In this document: in pieces, positions 49,161 through 53,398 of the stretch
How positions within the stretch are numbered: the first letter of the stretch is position 1
How the letters are laid out: the number at the start of each line of letters is the position of its first letter
NCBI GenBank assembly: GCA_937919165.1
Contig: CALFPO010000014.1
Location: forward strand, 1-53,398
Direction: 5' to 3'
Length of the DNA stretch: 53,398 bases
From: an uncultured Bacillota bacterium
GTDB lineage: Bacteria; Bacillota_I; Bacilli_A; Erysipelotrichales; Erysipelotrichaceae
Translations under genes and position numbers: made by a program
Notes under the pieces: generated by a model
What the model saw: the letters and a program-made list of their open reading frames with translations, nothing else
What the model was told of the DNA's origin: nothing
The model's database searches: none

Positions 49161-50984
49161 ATGTTTAATTTCAAAAGAGCAAAGACAAAAGCCATCAAGA
49201 ACCTGAAAAGGCATTATGTAATCTTTGTCATAAGCTGTCTTCTTGCAGCTTATCTGGGTTCAGCATACGGCTCAACACTGTCCGCATACCAATATACAAT
49301 CGGCGGAAACGACGATATCGTTGAATCAGGAAAGAGCGTAAGCGGCAAGCTTACGGCTGATTCGGTCTTCAACAAGCTGACTGAAGGTCAGGCATTTGAT
49401 GGAAAGATCATTTCTGATTCGCTTCTCAGAAAAGAAGAGGGAAGCGGAGCGAAATATGGCATTCTGGAGATCGGCAGATCGAAAGGCGTGCTGTCGAGTA
49501 TCGTCAACGGATTGAACTCTGGACAGTTTCTTATCATTGCCTTCAATACCATAAATTCAGTCGTTCATTCGAACAGCGTAAGCGGCACCATAATGATCAT
49601 CATTTCCAGTGCCCTCATGATGGCTATTACCATCTTCCTGAAGGATACATATGCGGTAACCTTGAGAAGAATCTTCATGGAAGGACGCGTATATGACAGG
49701 ATCGGCTCATCGACATTCATTTATCTGCTGAAGACAAAGAAACTGATCAAGGCCTCCACCACCATCTTTGTGACTGGTGTCTTCCAGTTCCTTTGGGACT
49801 TCACCATCATCGGCGGAGCAGTCAAGAGATACTCATACGCCATGGTTCCGTATATCGTTGCCGAGAATCCTGATATCGCGCCGCTAGATGCCATTGCTTT
49901 GTCACGTCGCATGATGTATGGCCATAAGTGGGAATGCTTCAGATTCGACCTATCGCTCATTGGCCTGGATATGCTGTCTGTCTTCACTCTTGGATTAAGC
50001 GGCATCCTGTTCGCAAATCCGTATAGGGAAGTCATAATGGTGGAATTCTATGCCTATGTAAGAGGACAGATCAGAAGAAAAGGCGGATCATACGCCAACA
50101 TGCTTAACGATAAATATCTATACGAGAAGGCTGATCATAGCCTGCTTGAAAAGACATATTCCGATGTCATCGACATCATGAATGATGATATCGATGTCAG
50201 AGACCTGAGACACAATGGATTCAGAGGCTTCATCGAAAACAATCTCGGCATCATCTATGGATACGACAAATTCGAAGACGAATACAATGTTGCCATTGAA
50301 CAGGAAGAGAAGATCAGCGAATATCGTGCAATCCTGAATGCTGACCAGTATCCTGGACGTCTTTCTCCGGTTCCTGAAGAGATGACCAACAAGCGTGTCG
50401 AGGATGTCCATTACCTCAGGCACTATTCGATCTGGTCTATTGTCGGCATCTTCTTTACGTGCTGCTTCATTGGCTGGTCATGGGAAGTTATGCTGCATCT
50501 GGTCAATGATGGCGTATTCGTTAATCGTGGCTTTTTCCATGGACCGTGGCTGCCAATCTATGGATCTGGCGGCATCATGATTCTGATACTGCTGTTCCGT
50601 TTCCGCAACCGTCCATTCCTTGAAGGGCTTACAACGATTGCGCTATGCGGAGTTGTCGAATATGCGACATCATGGTACCTGGAAGTTACTCAGGGAGCCA
50701 AGTGGTGGGATTACACGGGCTATTTCCTTAATCTGAACGGAAGAATCTGTGCTGAAGGACTGCTGGTATTTATGTTGGGCGGAATAGCCATCGTATATGT
50801 GCTGGCACCGATGCTTGACAACTGCTTCCGCAAGGTAAACAAGAAGATATTCATTCCTATCTGCTGCGTATTGCTGCTGATATTCGGCATCGATGTTGTA
50901 TATTCAACCAAACATCCAAACATGGGAGAAGGCATAACCGACTATGATGATACGGTCTTTGTCGATGTGAAGGACAGCAGATGA
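49161..50984 (+). CDS. Membrane protein: DUF975-like N-terminus plus CmpB-type putative permease domain
   Basis: A 607-aa polytopic protein. The N-terminal part (about 1-310, KRAKTKAIKNLKRHYVIFVI, multiple membrane segments, SRRMMYGHKWECFRFDLSLIG) resembles DUF975 proteins. After a soluble linker (about 310-415) the C-terminal part (about 420-600) matches the putative ABC-transporter permease family PF06541 (FIGWSWEVMLHLVNDGVFVNRGFFHGPWLPIYGSGG). The two domains are usually separate genes in my recollection. Start at 49161, because the earlier in-frame start (49107) lies within the upstream terminator. Overlaps the phosphoesterase gene by 4 nt. Role unknown. Confidence 0.78.
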   Translation: MFNFKRAKTKAIKNLKRHYVIFVISCLLAAYLGSAYGSTLSAYQYTIGGNDDIVESGKSVSGKLTADSVFNKLTEGQAFDGKIISDSLLRKEEGSGAKYGILEIGRSKGVLSSIVNGLNSGQFLIIAFNTINSVVHSNSVSGTIMIIISSALMMAITIFLKDTYAVTLRRIFMEGRVYDRIGSSTFIYLLKTKKLIKASTTIFVTGVFQFLWDFTIIGGAVKRYSYAMVPYIVAENPDIAPLDAIALSRRMMYGHKWECFRFDLSLIGLDMLSVFTLGLSGILFANPYREVIMVEFYAYVRGQIRRKGGSYANMLNDKYLYEKADHSLLEKTYSDVIDIMNDDIDVRDLRHNGFRGFIENNLGIIYGYDKFEDEYNVAIEQEEKISEYRAILNADQYPGRLSPVPEEMTNKRVEDVHYLRHYSIWSIVGIFFTCCFIGWSWEVMLHLVNDGVFVNRGFFHGPWLPIYGSGGIMILILLFRFRNRPFLEGLTTIALCGVVEYATSWYLEVTQGAKWWDYTGYFLNLNGRICAEGLLVFMLGGIAIVYVLAPMLDNCFRKVNKKIFIPICCVLLLIFGIDVVYSTKHPNMGEGITDYDDTVFVDVKDSR

Positions 50985-52156
50985 TTGCGTTGCTATTAGC
51001 TCCGTTCTTTCTGGCGTTGCAGACATATGTTGTGATCTCTGCGTCAAGATCTATAAACAAGACCGATATCAAAGGCAAAGAAATATTCAAGTATGTCTTT
51101 GCCTTATTTATGTACAGCGGCATCTTGTTCATTGCGGTTGGTTTCCTTTTGCCTGGTTATGTACCAGCTAAAAGAGCATTCATGCTCTATGGCAACAACT
51201 GGCTAGGATTCATACTCTATTTCTATATAGCATATGCAGCATGCGCGATTGTGCACCTTATCTTGAAAAGAACGAAGAAGGACAGCAAATGCTTCGTTTA
51301 TGCATCCGTCATTTTCATAATGCTGTTTACGCTTTCGATGGGCATCTATGGCTTGCATAAAGAAAATACGATTGAAGTTAAAAATTACGTGGTCAAGATC
51401 GACAAAGATTCAAAGCTTGATGAGCTGAAGATTGCCATGGTATCCGATCTGCATATTGGCTACAATGTGTCGACCACAAAGATACAGAGAATCGTCGATG
51501 GAATCAATGAGCTTGAACCTGATGTGGTATTGATTGCCGGAGACATCTTTGATAATGAATTTGAGGCAGTTGATGATCCGGAAATGATGGCCCAAATACT
51601 GAAGGGGATAGACAGCAGATACGGCACATATGCCGTATTGGGCAATCATGATATCGAAGAGAAGATTCTTGTTGGTTTTACCTTTAACTGGTTCAAAAAA
51701 GACCATGTCGTCAAGGCTTCAGACGGCATGCTTGAGATGCTGGAAAAAGCCGATATCAGATTGCTTTATGATGATTTCATAACTATCGAAGATATTCAAA
51801 TATATGGACGTCCAGATTATGAAAGACCAAATCTAGGAAATACAGAGCGTCTTTCCTGCCAAGAGTTCATGGCCAAGGTTGATGCAGAAAAGCCAATGAT
51901 TGTTGTCGACCATGAGCCTAGAGAACTGGAAGAATGCTCTAAATGTGGCATTGACCTGCATCTGAGCGGCCATACCCATAATGGACAGCTGTGGCCAGGA
52001 ACGATTTCCATCAATTGGATCTGGGACAATCCTTATGGAATGAAACGCTATGGTGACATGACAAGCATCGTAACGTCCGGTGTCGGTGTCTTTGGACCAA
52101 ACATGCGTACTGATTCGATCTGTGAGATCGTTGATATCAAAGTTGATTTTCGTTGA
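50981..52156 (+). CDS. Membrane-anchored metallophosphoesterase (YkuE-like)
   Basis: A 391-aa protein with about four N-terminal membrane segments (about 1-22, 34-56, 68-90, 104-124) and a calcineurin-like phosphoesterase domain (about 150-391): SDLHIG, AGDIFDN, LGNHD, VDHEP and SGHTHNGQLWP are the five metal-binding motifs. YkuE-type enzymes act on lipids or envelope substrates. Coupled to the upstream membrane protein by an ATGA overlap. Confidence 0.92.
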   Translation: MIALLLAPFFLALQTYVVISASRSINKTDIKGKEIFKYVFALFMYSGILFIAVGFLLPGYVPAKRAFMLYGNNWLGFILYFYIAYAACAIVHLILKRTKKDSKCFVYASVIFIMLFTLSMGIYGLHKENTIEVKNYVVKIDKDSKLDELKIAMVSDLHIGYNVSTTKIQRIVDGINELEPDVVLIAGDIFDNEFEAVDDPEMMAQILKGIDSRYGTYAVLGNHDIEEKILVGFTFNWFKKDHVVKASDGMLEMLEKADIRLLYDDFITIEDIQIYGRPDYERPNLGNTERLSCQEFMAKVDAEKPMIVVDHEPRELEECSKCGIDLHLSGHTHNGQLWPGTISINWIWDNPYGMKRYGDMTSIVTSGVGVFGPNMRTDSICEIVDIKVDFR

Positions 52157-52173
52157 AAACAAGCCTATTTTCA

Positions 52174-52202
52174 TTGCTTTATTAATGAAAATGACATAAA
52201 AT
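52174..52202 (+). promoter_or_regulatory. Promoter of the rplM-rpsI operon
   Basis: TTGCTT (52174-52179), 17-nt spacer, TAAAAT (52197-52202). A short TTTTCATT/AATGAAAA dyad (52168-52191) overlaps the -35. Confidence 0.6.
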
Positions 52203-52208
52203 AATAGT

Positions 52209-52254
52209 GCCTTATTTTTTAGTTGAAGCCCCGGAAACTTCAAAGGAGAAAAAT
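52209..52254 (+). promoter_or_regulatory. Candidate r-protein leader in front of rplM
   Basis: The roughly 45-nt leader contains a hairpin TTGAAG (52223-52228) / CTTCAA (52238-52243) with loop CCCCGGAAA; its right arm touches the SD AAAGGAG (52242-52248). This fits an autoregulatory r-protein leader as described for L13 in Firmicutes; I cannot check it against the Rfam model. Confidence 0.4.
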
Positions 52255-52683
52255 ATGCGTCAAACAACTATGCTGAAACCAGCAGAAGTTAACAAAGTTT
52301 GGTATGTCGTTGATGCAAGTGGCCAGAATTTAGGTAGATTGGCATCTAAGTGTGCCATCATCCTTAAAGGAAAGCACAAGCCAACATATACACCAAACGT
52401 TGACTGTGGCGATAATGTAATCATCATTAACGCTGCAAAGATTACCTACACAGGTGATCAAGAAAACAAGAAAGTCTACTACCACCATTCAATGTACCCT
52501 GGAGGACTAAAAGCAAAACCTATTGGCGAGCTAAAGAGAGAGAATCCTGTATTACTAGTGGAAAAAGCAGTTCAAGGTATGCTTCCACACAATAAGTTGG
52601 GCGATCAGATGAGAGGCCACTTATATGTTTACGAAGGTGCTGAGCATCCACATGCAGCTCAAAAGCCAATTGAGCTTAAGTAA
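52255..52683 (+). CDS. rplM: 50S ribosomal protein L13
   Basis: 142-aa uL13: VWYVVDASGQNLGRLASK, GKHKPTYTPNVDCGDNVIIINA, and VQGMLPHNKLGDQM are family signatures. ATG 52255 follows AAAGGAG; an upstream in-frame start at 52207 lies in the leader. Codon use is more AT-rich than neighbouring genes, as expected for a highly expressed gene. Operon with rpsI is universal in Firmicutes. Confidence 0.98.
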   Translation: MRQTTMLKPAEVNKVWYVVDASGQNLGRLASKCAIILKGKHKPTYTPNVDCGDNVIIINAAKITYTGDQENKKVYYHHSMYPGGLKAKPIGELKRENPVLLVEKAVQGMLPHNKLGDQMRGHLYVYEGAEHPHAAQKPIELK

Positions 52684-52693
52684 GGAGTAATCA

Positions 52694-53098
52694 ATGCCTA
52701 AAAAGAAATCAAATGTAAATTACCTTGGAACAGGAAGACGTAAATCATCAGTTGCACGTGTCTATATGACACCTGGCACTGGCAAAATTACAGTCGGTGA
52801 AAAAACTCTCGAAGAATACTTACCTCAGGAAGTATTAAGAATGGTAGTAAAATCCCCATTAGTAGAAACTGGTACAGAAGGTCAGTATGACATCTATATC
52901 AATGTATTCGGTGGTGGTTTAACAGGTCAGGCTGGTGCCATGAGACATGGTATCGCTCGTGCTTTATTAGAAGTAGGAGAAGATTTCAGACCTGTATTAA
53001 AGAAGGCTGGCTTCTTAACTCGTGATTCACGTAGTAAAGAACGTAAGAAATACGGTCTTAAAGGTGCTCGTAGAGCTCCACAGTACTCTAAGCGTTAA
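52694..53098 (+). CDS. rpsI: 30S ribosomal protein S9
   Basis: 134-aa uS9: GTGRRKSSVARVYMTPGTGK near the start, FGGGLTGQAGAMRHGIARALL in the middle and the C-terminal KKYGLKGARRAPQYSKR, whose last residues contact P-site tRNA. AAGGAG lies upstream, 10 nt after the rplM stop. Confidence 0.98.
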   Translation: MPKKKSNVNYLGTGRRKSSVARVYMTPGTGKITVGEKTLEEYLPQEVLRMVVKSPLVETGTEGQYDIYINVFGGGLTGQAGAMRHGIARALLEVGEDFRPVLKKAGFLTRDSRSKERKKYGLKGARRAPQYSKR

Positions 53099-53125
53099 TT
53101 TAGAGCTGATTGTTTTTCAAGAAAC

Positions 53126-53153
53126 AAGGACCTCCATATGGAGGTCCTTTTCT
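53126..53153 (+). terminator. Terminator after rpsI
   Basis: AAGGACCTCC (53126-53135) pairs with GGAGGTCCTT (53140-53149), loop ATAT, followed by TTCTT. Confidence 0.9.
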
Positions 53154-53247
53154 TATGTATATTGTGTTTATCAGGTTTATAGCTGATGTTAAGTAGACGG
53201 ATAAAAGTGTTTTTAGATAAAATATAAGCGTAAATGGAGTTATATCT

Positions 53248-53398
53248 ATGAATAATAATGTTAAAACAAAACTAAAAATAGGATTCACCATATGTAGAAT
53301 CGGTATTGATCTTTGTTGGAGTGCATTGCTGATTGCTGTATCATTTATTCTTCTGTTTTTCTTTAATAAAAATATAAACCTTATAAACTGTCTGTTTC
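53248..53398 (+). CDS. Partial membrane protein, truncated by the window end
   Basis: ATG 53248 with GGAG 8 nt upstream opens a frame that runs off the end (50 codons). It has a short basic start (MNNNVKTKLK) and a hydrophobic segment (about 24-37, SALLIAVSFILLFFF). A TAAAAT at 53218-53223 could be its -10. Not identifiable from this piece. Confidence 0.5.
   Translation, partial: MNNNVKTKLKIGFTICRIGIDLCWSALLIAVSFILLFFFNKNINLINCLF

Overview
The window looks like a chromosomal segment of a Bacillota organism, most likely a non-sporulating Erysipelotrichia-type Firmicute. The reasons are Firmicute gene order (pth-mfd-rqcP-divIC; tmk-holB-ricT-rsmI; ftsE-ftsX-M23 hydrolase-S41 protease; rplM-rpsI), a DarA-type c-di-AMP receptor, a T-box leader on leuS, moderate GC, and use of TGA as a stop. 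The family placement is inference. Almost every gene lies on the + strand in tight, often ATGA-overlapping operons. I see no rRNA, tRNA, IS element, CRISPR array or prophage.

Layout. 1-318 (minus) is an open-ended ORF that seems to join the start of a Bacteroidota-type aminotransferase to an internal piece of phosphoglycerate mutase. I read it as a probable assembly chimera at the contig edge. 430-1233 is a charged LEA-like protein. 1353-5698 holds an unknown protein, then a tight XpaC-like / unknown / twin-AAA+ operon. 5725-14274 runs from an esterase and a DUF1508 protein into housekeeping: mnmE, tatD, pth, mfd, rqcP, divIC. 14354-16712 carries a Phd/PIN toxin-antitoxin pair, a Nudix hydrolase, an unknown protein and a QueT transporter. 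16725-20297 is the tmk-holB-ricT-rsmI block. 20355-23842 pairs two U32 proteins with two SpoU-type methyltransferases. 23832-25371 has acylphosphatase, a ribokinase-like kinase and darA. 25458-30565 is a cell-wall cleavage operon plus a metallo-beta-lactamase-fold protein.

30603-40342 is the most distinctive part: one apparent operon joining an MscS-like channel, a STAS protein, a very short secretion adaptor, two NHLP-type peptide-export ABC transporters (one with a C39 peptidase), a membrane PP2C phosphatase fused to an RsbW-like kinase domain, a small HD alarmone-hydrolase-like protein, a STAS domain fused to an APH-type kinase, and a 66-aa cysteine-containing protein. It reads as a peptide exporter wired to a partner-switching phospho-relay, with no recognisable cargo peptide. 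After it come T-box-leuS, a C69 dipeptidase, DUF4230, a GGCT-like protein, a YhhN protein, a PfkB kinase, an AgcS symporter, a CBS protein, a DUF975/CmpB-like membrane protein, a metallophosphoesterase, rplM-rpsI and a truncated membrane ORF.

A second window-wide signal is regulatory. At least eight start codons sit only 6-7 nt after a -10-like hexamer and lack a Shine-Dalgarno sequence, which suggests frequent leaderless transcription alongside ordinary leadered, SD-bearing genes.
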